This document shows, piece by piece, positions 7,101 to 14,314 of a DNA stretch of 32,221 nucleotides. Both the position numbers and the translations under genes were made by a program. A model generated the notes under the pieces. The model had not been told where the DNA came from. It saw only the letters and a list, made by a program, of their open reading frames with translations, and did not search any database. Source of the DNA: JANXUC01 sp043749225 (GTDB taxonomy: Bacteria; Acidobacteriota; Terriglobia; Terriglobales; Acidobacteriaceae); contig JAYVEP010000133.1 of NCBI GenBank assembly GCA_043749225.1, positions 1-32,221 of the forward strand, in the 5' to 3' direction. Every line of letters starts with the position of its first letter. Position 1 is the first letter of the stretch.

Positions 7101-8852
7101 ATGAAGGTAATTTTTCGATCCATTGTTTTCCTGCTTATTGTTCTCTCCAGCGGATTCGCTGCCGCCCAGAGCAACGGCACCGCTGCTGCTAAGGAAGAGC
7201 TGCTGACAACTCACGGCGAGATTGGGCGCAGCGGGGGGCGGCTGGTAATTTCCCAAAAGGCCGAGCCCAAAACGCTGAACCCGCTGGTTGCCCTGGACAG
7301 GCCATCTCGGGAAGTGCTGGACAGAGTCAACGCCGACCTCATTCACATTAACCGTGAAACACAGCTGACCGAGCCGGCTCTCGCAAAGTCCTGGAGCGGT
7401 TCTCGCGATGGAAAGCGGTACACGCTGCATTTGCGGAAGGGCATCCGTTTCTCGGATGGCCACCCTTTCAATGCGGACGATGTCGTGTTCTCGTTTCGAA
7501 TCTATTTGGATGAGAAGCTGCATTCGCCGACTCGCGATTTGCTGATCGTTGGAGAGCAGCCAATCGCAGTAAAGAAAATCGATGCCTACACGGTACGCTT
7601 CGAGCTAGGCGAGCCGTATGCCGCTGCGGAACGCCTCTTTGACGGAATCGCAATGCTGCCCAAGCATTTACTGGAGAAGTCTTTCGATGCGGGAACTTTG
7701 GCACAAGCTTGGAATCTGAACACCCCTCCGGAGCAGATCGCAGGACTAGGTCCATTCCGCTTCAAGAAATACATCCCGGGTCAGATAGTCGTATTGGAAA
7801 AAAACCCTTACTACTGGAAACAGAACACCAAAGGCGCGCGCTTGCCCTACCTGGACGAGATCGTGTTTTTGCCGCTGTCGAGCGAAGACGCCGAGGCGCT
7901 GCGATTTCAGGCTGGCGATACCGATGTCATCACGCGGCTCAGCGCTGCAAATTTCGCCGTGCTTGCGAAAGACCAAGAAACTAGCGGCTACGCTTTGCAG
8001 GATCTCGGTCCTGGCCTCGAATACAACTTTGTTCTGTTTAATCTGAATGACGACACTGCTGGACGCTTGCCGGAAATCGTCCGCAAGCAGGCTTGGTTTC
8101 GCGATGTGAGGTTCAGGCAGGCTATTTCTTTGGCGCTAGACCGCGCGGGAATTGTCCGGTTGGTTTACCAGGGGCGCGGTTCACCGCTGTGGACCAACAT
8201 TACGCCCGGCAACAAATTGTGGCTGGATGCAAAGATCGCACAGCCTGCGCAGTCGTTAGAGAAAGCTCGTGAATCGCTGCGAGCAGGCGGTTTCTCTTGG
8301 GACAAGACTGGCCACCTGCTCGACCACAGCGGCCAAACGGTGGAGTTTTCCATTGTGGCAAGTTCGAGTAATGGTCAGCGGTTGCAGATTGCGAATTTGG
8401 TGCAGCAGGATTTGCAGAAACTGGGAATGCAGGTGAGTGTTGTCCCGCTGGAATTCCGCAGCATGGTGCAGCGCGTGACGCAGTCTCACGAATATGAAGC
8501 GGCCATCATGGGACTGGCGAGTGGGGATGTCGACCCCAACGGGGAAATGAATGTATGGCTCTCCAGCGGCTCGACCCACCTTTGGAATCTGGGTGAAAAA
8601 CAGCCAGCTACACCGTGGGAAGCGGAGATCGACAAATTAATGCGCCGGCAACTCACGACGCTGGACCACAAGAAAAGAAAAGCCGTCTACGACCGCGTCC
8701 AGGAACTCATCGCGCAAGAGCTTCCGATTATCTGTGTAGCGAGTCCTGATATTCTTGTGGGTAGAAAGACTAGGATCGGCAATTTTCGGCCAGCGATTCT
8801 CGAACACAACATACTGGACAACGCGGAAGAGCTGTTTTGGGCGCCTAAATGA
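7101..8852 (+). CDS. ABC transporter solute-binding protein, family 5 (DppA/OppA-like)
   Basis: Periplasmic receptor for a peptide-type importer, 583 residues from ATG 7101, the usual size of the SBP_bac_5 family. The signal peptide is short (basic MKVIFRS, hydrophobic core, FAAAQ cleavage region). Family sequences include KAEPKTLNPL near the mature N-terminus and GIRFSDGHPFNADDVVFSF. The frame is open back to a GTG at 7029, but the signal peptide places the start at 7101 (ATG 7095 is also possible). It probably serves the importer at 2360-6153, from which it is separated by the minus-strand gene. Its stop overlaps the sigma-factor start in ATGA, so it is translationally linked to a regulator rather than to the permeases. 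No lipobox cysteine is seen. Confidence 0.9.
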   Translation: MKVIFRSIVFLLIVLSSGFAAAQSNGTAAAKEELLTTHGEIGRSGGRLVISQKAEPKTLNPLVALDRPSREVLDRVNADLIHINRETQLTEPALAKSWSGSRDGKRYTLHLRKGIRFSDGHPFNADDVVFSFRIYLDEKLHSPTRDLLIVGEQPIAVKKIDAYTVRFELGEPYAAAERLFDGIAMLPKHLLEKSFDAGTLAQAWNLNTPPEQIAGLGPFRFKKYIPGQIVVLEKNPYYWKQNTKGARLPYLDEIVFLPLSSEDAEALRFQAGDTDVITRLSAANFAVLAKDQETSGYALQDLGPGLEYNFVLFNLNDDTAGRLPEIVRKQAWFRDVRFRQAISLALDRAGIVRLVYQGRGSPLWTNITPGNKLWLDAKIAQPAQSLEKARESLRAGGFSWDKTGHLLDHSGQTVEFSIVASSSNGQRLQIANLVQQDLQKLGMQVSVVPLEFRSMVQRVTQSHEYEAAIMGLASGDVDPNGEMNVWLSSGSTHLWNLGEKQPATPWEAEIDKLMRRQLTTLDHKKRKAVYDRVQELIAQELPIICVASPDILVGRKTRIGNFRPAILEHNILDNAEELFWAPK

Positions 8853-9481
8853 ACCGCCAGGAAGGCGAGAATCTGTCTGCAACCCAAGCCACCGAGTCCG
8901 ACGACTCCGTCCTGTCTGGCTGGAGCGATACGCGGCTTGTCCGAGAGTGTCTGGCTGGCAACGAAGAAGCATGGGCCGCACTGATCGCCAAATACAAGCG
9001 CCTTATCTATTCAATTCCCTTCAAGTACGGGGCCAGCCCCGAGGATGCCGCCGATATCTTTCAGGCGGTTTGCCTGGAGATGTTTTCCGAGCTTGCCAAT
9101 CTTCGTAAAGCGGAATCGATCAAATCATGGCTCATCTCCGTGGCCGCCCACCAGTCCTACCACTGGAAGAAAAGACGGCGCATGGGAGATCTCGAACTGG
9201 ACGGTATGGAGCCGGATCTGGCTGGCAGCCATGTTCCATCAAAAGAACAACTGCCGCCCGAGATGATGGAGGAAGTGGAGCGCGAGCAGACAATGCGGCA
9301 GGCATTTACCAAGCTGCCTCCGCGCTGCGCTGAAATGGTGCGGCTCTTGTTTTACCAAGACCCTCCGCTGCCTTACAACGAAGTGGCGCGCCGTTTGGGC
9401 CTAGCCACGGGTTCCATCGGGTTTATTCGCGGCAGATGCCTGAAGAAGCTGGAAAAGATTCTCCTTGAGACTGGTTTTTAG
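8849..9481 (+). CDS. ECF-type RNA polymerase sigma factor
   Basis: 210 residues with two sigma-70 regions. Region 2 spans roughly residues 28-110 (AWAALIAKYKRLIYSI, then EDAADIFQAVCLEMF and IKSWLISVAAH). Region 4 spans roughly 148-205, with a helix-turn-helix in YNEVARRLGLATGSIGFIRG. There is no region 3, as in ECF sigma factors. It would direct RNA polymerase to a dedicated promoter set. It starts inside the stop of the solute-binding gene (ATGA), and the TPR-CHAT gene follows after two bases. No membrane anti-sigma factor is adjacent. The HC2-like protein at 13449 is the only local candidate partner. Confidence 0.9.
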   Translation: MNRQEGENLSATQATESDDSVLSGWSDTRLVRECLAGNEEAWAALIAKYKRLIYSIPFKYGASPEDAADIFQAVCLEMFSELANLRKAESIKSWLISVAAHQSYHWKKRRRMGDLELDGMEPDLAGSHVPSKEQLPPEMMEEVEREQTMRQAFTKLPPRCAEMVRLLFYQDPPLPYNEVARRLGLATGSIGFIRGRCLKKLEKILLETGF

Positions 9482-9483
9482 TC

Positions 9484-12369
9484 ATGGGATCACCCAGTTC
9501 TGCGGCAGCGGCCAATTGGCTGGAAGAGCTATCCCTTGCGCCTGATGCGCGCACCCGCCGCAGGTTGTTGTTTGACGATCAGAACACTGGCTCACAGAAC
9601 GCCGACCAAAAAGCTATTGCAGACCGGCTTTACGATGAAGTACTGCGGCTGGTGCGTATCGACCTTACACGGGCCAGCCGGGTCGCGCAAGCCGCCGAAT
9701 GGCTAGCGGCTAAGTGGCGCGATGAATACATCCGCGCCCAAAGCTTACGGGCGCGCGGCTACGTCTTCTACCTGACGGCGAACTATCGACGCGCCTGCGA
9801 AAAGCATCAAGCCGCGCTGAAGATTTTCGGACGCTTGAACCTCGATATCCACGCGGCTCGCACAATCAGCAGCATGTTGCAACCCCTGATTTACCTGGGC
9901 AGGTACAAGCGGGCATTCGCCCTGGCGGCGCGGGCGCGCAAGATCTTCCATAAGCACAACGACCATCTCCGGCTGGCGCGGCTTGATAGTAATGTGGGAA
10001 ATATTCTGCACCGCCTGGACCGCTTTACAGAAGGACTGGCACACTACGAGCGCGCGCACAAGGTATTCCGGGAACTCGGCCAGGTTGCGGACGTACCGTT
10101 CGCCTTGCACAACATGGCGATGTGTTACACCGGACTCAATCGGTTTGATGAGGCGTTGCAAACGTATGGCGCGGCCCGCGATTTGTGGCGTGAGCAGAAT
10201 AAGCCGCTTCTGGTTGCCGAGGCGGACTACAACATTGCATATCTGCACTACATGCGGGGGGAGTACACACGGGCTATCGAACTCTACCAGCGAGCCCGTG
10301 GTCTGTATCAGGAACTCGGGGACGATTACCATACGGCGCTCTGCGATCTGGATGAGTCGGAGATGTATGTTGAACTCAATCTTAGCGAAGAGGCGGGAAC
10401 CCTCGCCAGGCGAGCGTTTGCCGGTTTCCGCAAGCTTCGGATTAACTATGAGGCCGCTAAGGCGCTCACATTTCAGGCCATGGCGGCACGTCAACAAGGT
10501 CATCTCGAACAGGCGCGCAAGATATTCTGGCAAGCGCGGAAGCTCTTCGTCCAAGAAACAAATCTGACGTGGTGCGCTCTCATCGATATTCATGAAGCCC
10601 TAGTACTGATGGAGCAGGGGGAGCGCAAGAAAGCTCGCCAGTTGTGCGATGCCGCGCTCCTCTATTTTCGGCGTTCAGCGCTGCATAGCCGTGCAGCGTT
10701 GTGCGAACTGCTGCTGGCGCGTTTGGACGCGGAAGAGGGGAATCTTACGAACGCGGAACGGCACTGCCGTGCGGCCTTTCGCCAGATCGCGAAGACCGAA
10801 TCCCCCGCCGTGGAATTTCAGGCCTCCTTCACTCTGGGGCAACTTCAAGAGGCCATGGGGAAGACCCAAGCGGCGTACCGCTCATTCCAATCGGCACATG
10901 CCAGGCTGGAAGGTCTGCGCAGCCACCTGCAGGGCGAAGAATTCAAGATCGCGTTTTTGAAAGACAAAGTTTCGCTGTATGAAAGTCTTGTGCTTCTGTC
11001 CGTCAGTAATCGGCGGGGCGCTAAGGGGCACGAAACCGCATTTGATTTCGTTGAACGCGCCAAGTCGCGCAGCCTAGCGGATTTAATAGCGTTTCAGGTT
11101 ACCGCACTCCAGCCGAAGGTGGGACGCGACCCGAAACTCTCGGCACAGTTGCAAGAGCTGGAGCGGCAACTGATCTCCACGCAGCATCAGACACGCCGGG
11201 AGGAGCTTCAGGCCGGGAAACATTCCGGTAAGCGCATCGAGAAGCTGCGCCGTCGCTCACGAGCCTACCAGTCGGAAATCAAGCACGCGATTTCCGGCCT
11301 TGCATCAGCCGACTGGGAATTCGCCTCTTTGCTCAGCGCGGGCACGGTTCCTCTGGAGGCGATCCGCAGCACCATTCCAGCCGACTGTCTGCTGGTTGAG
11401 TATTATCAGGTGCGCGGCAGGATCTGCGCCTTCGTGCTCGGCGGCGGTAGCCTTGATTTCGTTCCGTTGGGATCCGCGCACCGGGTGCGGGATATATTCC
11501 GGTTGCTGCAATTCCAGCTCTCAAAGTTTCGACTCGGCGAGGAGTACGCGCGGAACTTCTCTCCTGAACTCCACGCGGCAACCCAGACTCACTTGCGGGA
11601 CCTTCACGTCGAGCTGATCGCTCCTCTTCGCAAGAAACTGCAAGCTAGGCATTTGATTCTTGTCCCTCACGGATTTCTGCACTATCTTCCGTTCCACGCG
11701 TTGTGGGACGGCGAGCAATATTTGTGCGACGAATTCGGGCAGTCGTATGCGCCCAGTGCCAGCGTGTATTCTTTGTGCTCGAAGCGACAAGTAGCCCCGC
11801 ATCAGGGGTCGCTGGTGCTCGGCATTCCCGACCGTTTGGCGCCGAATATTCTCGACGAGGCGTGCGCAGTCGCGGCAGCCCTACCGCACTCCCGGCTGTT
11901 TATTGGAGATGACGCCACAAAGGAGCTGCTTTTCCAGTACGCTCCCTCCAGCCGGTTTATTCACATCGCTACCCACGGCCTGTTCCGCCAAGATAATCCG
12001 ATGTTTTCGTCGATTCGGCTAGGCCAGTCGGACTTGAACTTGTTCGACCTGTATCAACTGAAGCTGTCCGCGGAACTTGTCACGCTTAGCGGATGTGGCA
12101 CCGGACTCAATGTCGTTGTCGGCGGCGATGAACTCCTGGGGCTTGTGCGCGGACTGCTCTATGCGGGCACACAAGCTGTGCTGGCTACTTTGTGGGATGT
12201 TCATGACGAGAGTACGGCAGTCTTTATGAAAAAGTTCTACGAGAAAATCTCCGAGGGCGAGACGAAGGCTGCCTCCCTGCGATTCGCCATGAAAGATCTA
12301 CGATTGAATTATCCCCATCCGTATCATTGGGCTCCTTTCGTGCTCATAGGCAAGTTCGACAAGCATTAG
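9484..12369 (+). CDS. TPR repeat protein with C-terminal CHAT (caspase-like) protease domain
   Basis: 961 residues. About residues 60-480 are tandem tetratricopeptide repeats (for example DDHLRLARLDSNVGNIL, ADVPFALHNMAMCYTGL and ADYNIAYLHYMRGEYTRAIE), which normally bind partners. A charged, probably coiled linker at about 530-610 leads to a CHAT domain, about 660-958. The caspase-like dyad is intact: His831 in HIATHG and Cys871 in LSGCGTG. The family sequence DELLGLVRGLLYAGTQAVLA follows. No signal peptide or membrane span is seen, so the protein is cytoplasmic. CHAT proteins are clan CD cysteine peptidases related to separase and caspases, including the TPR-CHAT partner of type III-E CRISPR. 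No CRISPR component is present here. The gene starts two bases after the sigma factor and is surely co-transcribed with it. Confidence 0.93.
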   Translation: MGSPSSAAAANWLEELSLAPDARTRRRLLFDDQNTGSQNADQKAIADRLYDEVLRLVRIDLTRASRVAQAAEWLAAKWRDEYIRAQSLRARGYVFYLTANYRRACEKHQAALKIFGRLNLDIHAARTISSMLQPLIYLGRYKRAFALAARARKIFHKHNDHLRLARLDSNVGNILHRLDRFTEGLAHYERAHKVFRELGQVADVPFALHNMAMCYTGLNRFDEALQTYGAARDLWREQNKPLLVAEADYNIAYLHYMRGEYTRAIELYQRARGLYQELGDDYHTALCDLDESEMYVELNLSEEAGTLARRAFAGFRKLRINYEAAKALTFQAMAARQQGHLEQARKIFWQARKLFVQETNLTWCALIDIHEALVLMEQGERKKARQLCDAALLYFRRSALHSRAALCELLLARLDAEEGNLTNAERHCRAAFRQIAKTESPAVEFQASFTLGQLQEAMGKTQAAYRSFQSAHARLEGLRSHLQGEEFKIAFLKDKVSLYESLVLLSVSNRRGAKGHETAFDFVERAKSRSLADLIAFQVTALQPKVGRDPKLSAQLQELERQLISTQHQTRREELQAGKHSGKRIEKLRRRSRAYQSEIKHAISGLASADWEFASLLSAGTVPLEAIRSTIPADCLLVEYYQVRGRICAFVLGGGSLDFVPLGSAHRVRDIFRLLQFQLSKFRLGEEYARNFSPELHAATQTHLRDLHVELIAPLRKKLQARHLILVPHGFLHYLPFHALWDGEQYLCDEFGQSYAPSASVYSLCSKRQVAPHQGSLVLGIPDRLAPNILDEACAVAAALPHSRLFIGDDATKELLFQYAPSSRFIHIATHGLFRQDNPMFSSIRLGQSDLNLFDLYQLKLSAELVTLSGCGTGLNVVVGGDELLGLVRGLLYAGTQAVLATLWDVHDESTAVFMKKFYEKISEGETKAASLRFAMKDLRLNYPHPYHWAPFVLIGKFDKH

Positions 12370-12511
12370 TTCGAGTAGTCTTTTCCTTAGATCACGGATC
12401 CATAAGAATATTTTCAATTCTTCTGTTCACCTATATCAAAACGACCGATCAGCTTCCCTATACGTTGTGAATGCACTTGAAGGGCCCCGGTGCACTCACA
12501 AATTCTTACTC

Positions 12512-12516
12512 AAGGA
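12512..12516 (+). promoter_or_regulatory. Ribosome-binding site of the PepSY-repeat gene
   Basis: AAGGA six bases before ATG 12523. It supports that start over the upstream GTG at 12490, which would put eleven extra residues in front of a good signal peptide. Confidence 0.65.
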
Positions 12517-12522
12517 AAAACA

Positions 12523-13203
12523 ATGAGACGCATAGGCGCACTGACTCTCTCCCTCCTGCTGGTACTGGCTACGCAAGCTTTTGCAGCAGGGCTCATCACA
12601 AAATTGCAAGCGGAAAAGAAAGCTTTGGCCGCGGTTGGCGGCGGCACGGTAATTCAAGCCGTTCTCGACACCAACGCCGGCAAAAAGACCTGGTCGGTGG
12701 ACATCGCGGGTGCCACATACGAATTTGAAGTCTGGGTGGATGCTCACACGGGATCCATTCTCCGCATTCTCAAACAGCCCCCTGTTCAGGGTCTTGCGCT
12801 GATCACGAAGGCGCAGGCTGAGAAAGATGCGCTCAAGGCGGTAGGCGGCGGCACCGTAATACAGGCCGTGCTCGATTTCAACAACGGCAAGAAGACCTGG
12901 TCGGTCGATATTGCCGGTGCGACCCACGAGTACGAAGTTTGGGTGGATGCGCACACGGGCGCCATTCTCAATATCATCGTGCAGCCGCCAGCTGCTCTAG
13001 CGTGCACGTTTATCAGCAAAGCCACGGCGCAGAAAGATGCCTTGGCCGCGATCGGCGGCGGCAGCGTTATCTTCAGCATCCTGGAGAGGACCGATAATCC
13101 TCCGGTTTGGTCTGTCGATACGGTCGCCAAGACGCACCTGGAGTATGAAGTGAAGGTGAATGCCTGCACGGGTAAGATCGTAGCCATCATTCCCGGCGGC
13201 TAG
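12523..13203 (+). CDS. Exported protein with three tandem PepSY-like repeats
   Basis: 226 residues. A signal peptide (MRRIGALTLSLLLVLATQAFAA) is followed by three PepSY-type units at about residues 24-82, 93-151 and 163-222. The first two are close copies (KTWSVDIAGAT in both, then EVWVDAHTG), with a period of 69 residues. The third is more diverged and has two cysteines (161 and 215) that could form a disulfide. PepSY domains occur in propeptides of M4 peptidases and as stand-alone exported proteins, where they are thought to inhibit peptidases. The gene begins 153 bp after the TPR-CHAT gene on the same strand. Because an exported subtilase is encoded 1.1 kb downstream, an inhibitor role is attractive but unproven. 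Confidence 0.85.
   Translation: MRRIGALTLSLLLVLATQAFAAGLITKLQAEKKALAAVGGGTVIQAVLDTNAGKKTWSVDIAGATYEFEVWVDAHTGSILRILKQPPVQGLALITKAQAEKDALKAVGGGTVIQAVLDFNNGKKTWSVDIAGATHEYEVWVDAHTGAILNIIVQPPAALACTFISKATAQKDALAAIGGGSVIFSILERTDNPPVWSVDTVAKTHLEYEVKVNACTGKIVAIIPGG
12592..13188 (+). repeat. Three in-frame repeats within the PepSY gene
   Basis: The units are at 12592-12768, 12799-12975 and 13009-13188. Units one and two are still clearly similar in DNA as well as protein (period 207 bp), pointing to a fairly recent duplication. Unit three is much more diverged. Confidence 0.8.
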
Positions 13204-13241
13204 CTCGTACTCCTCCTCCCGCAGGCACTATAAAACTGCTG

Positions 13242-13275
13242 GCCCCGAGAAATGAAAACCAGCGTTTTCCGGGGC
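13242..13275 (+). terminator. Possible stem-loop after the PepSY gene
   Basis: GCCCCG (13242-13247) pairs with CGGGGC (13270-13275). The stem can be extended inward past one bulge by GAAA/TTTT-type pairs. No T-tract follows, so intrinsic termination is uncertain. It lies 39 bases after the PepSY stop and before the next gene. Confidence 0.3.
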
Positions 13276-13433
13276 TGGTAGCTTCAAATGCATGATACTA
13301 AATGGTTTACTGTCAGGCGGGTAAATAGATATGGTGAACGCGCGAATCGAGAAAAACATTCCTGTTGCTGGTATATCTTTCGCAGCGTTCTGTACCCTAT
13401 ATGTAGTGGAGCCCAGAATTGCACAGCAGTTCC

Positions 13434-13442
13434 GGGGAAGGA
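13434..13442 (+). promoter_or_regulatory. Ribosome-binding site that fixes a GTG start
   Basis: GGGGAAGGA six bases before GTG 13449. It argues for that GTG rather than the upstream in-frame TTG at 13419. Confidence 0.7.
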
Positions 13443-13448
13443 TCGACC

Positions 13449-14093
13449 GTGAAGCATTTTGAGCTTGAGCAATGGGTGGATTTCGTACGCGGTCTTGGCA
13501 TCGCCACCGAGCGGGCTGCCATGCAGCTGCATCTTTCCTCCGACTGCAAACAGTGTGCGGCGAAGGTAGAAATGCTGCAAAAGTTAAATGATGCGGCGTC
13601 CGCGGATGTGTCCTACAGGATTCCCGACTATGCGGTTCATATGGCGCGTTCGATTTACGCGTTGCAGCGCCCCGAGAAAGTCCAGTTGTTGCCCCGACTG
13701 CTTGCCAAACTTACCTTCGACAGCTTCCAGGAGCCCATGCTCGCAGGTGTCCGTTCCCAGCAACGACTTATACGGCAGGCTTTGTACGAAGCGGGTGACT
13801 ATTCTCTAGATCTGCGCATCGAACATGAACGAGGCGCGGCGCTCGTCGTGCTTGTAGGGCAAGTTATCAACCGACGGGAGCCGGGGCAGAAGATGTCGGA
13901 TGTGCCGGTAATGTTGATGTCGGGCAAAGAAGTCTTGGGGCGCGCGATCAGTAATCGCTTTGGGGAATTCCAGATGGAATATAAGCCCAAACGGTCGCTT
14001 CAGTTGCACGTGCCAGTGCAACATGCAGGCAAACGGATTGAAGTGAAACTGGGTCAACTTTTCGACCCACTGGGTCGCAAAGGGAACACTTAA
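13449..14093 (+). CDS. Soluble HC2-like zinc-finger protein with C-terminal Ig/carboxypeptidase-regulatory-like domain
   Basis: 214 residues from GTG 13449. The N-terminal helix pair ends in HLSSDCKQC, a His-x4-Cys-x2-Cys variant of the zf-HC2 zinc-binding motif (usually His-x3-Cys-x2-Cys) found in anti-sigma factors. A middle helical region includes LTFDSFQEPMLAGVR. The C-terminal 85 residues look like a beta-sandwich of the carboxypeptidase-regulatory type (VLVGQVINRREPG, VPVMLMSG, NRFGEFQMEY). There is no signal peptide or membrane span, so unlike most zf-HC2 anti-sigma factors it should stay in the cytoplasm. It may bind the ECF sigma factor encoded at 8849, or sense partners of the CHAT protein. 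Both ideas are inference from context. Confidence 0.65.
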   Translation: MKHFELEQWVDFVRGLGIATERAAMQLHLSSDCKQCAAKVEMLQKLNDAASADVSYRIPDYAVHMARSIYALQRPEKVQLLPRLLAKLTFDSFQEPMLAGVRSQQRLIRQALYEAGDYSLDLRIEHERGAALVVLVGQVINRREPGQKMSDVPVMLMSGKEVLGRAISNRFGEFQMEYKPKRSLQLHVPVQHAGKRIEVKLGQLFDPLGRKGNT

Positions 14094-14314
14094 ATCGGGA
14101 TCATGGGAGCCATGCAGCACGTTGCTGCACCTATTCAGCCAATTTCCAGGATTCGCTCACTGGGTCAAACGGTTGAAGACTTGCTGAGAGCATACGGAGA
14201 CGAGCAGCCCCGCCACGGGTATATAGTTTTTTTCGACATGTGGCGGAATGTACATATTAGTTTTGAGTCGGAGAGCGGGCCAGAGTCTTGTATTAGGCCC
14301 TTAAGGGGATCGAA

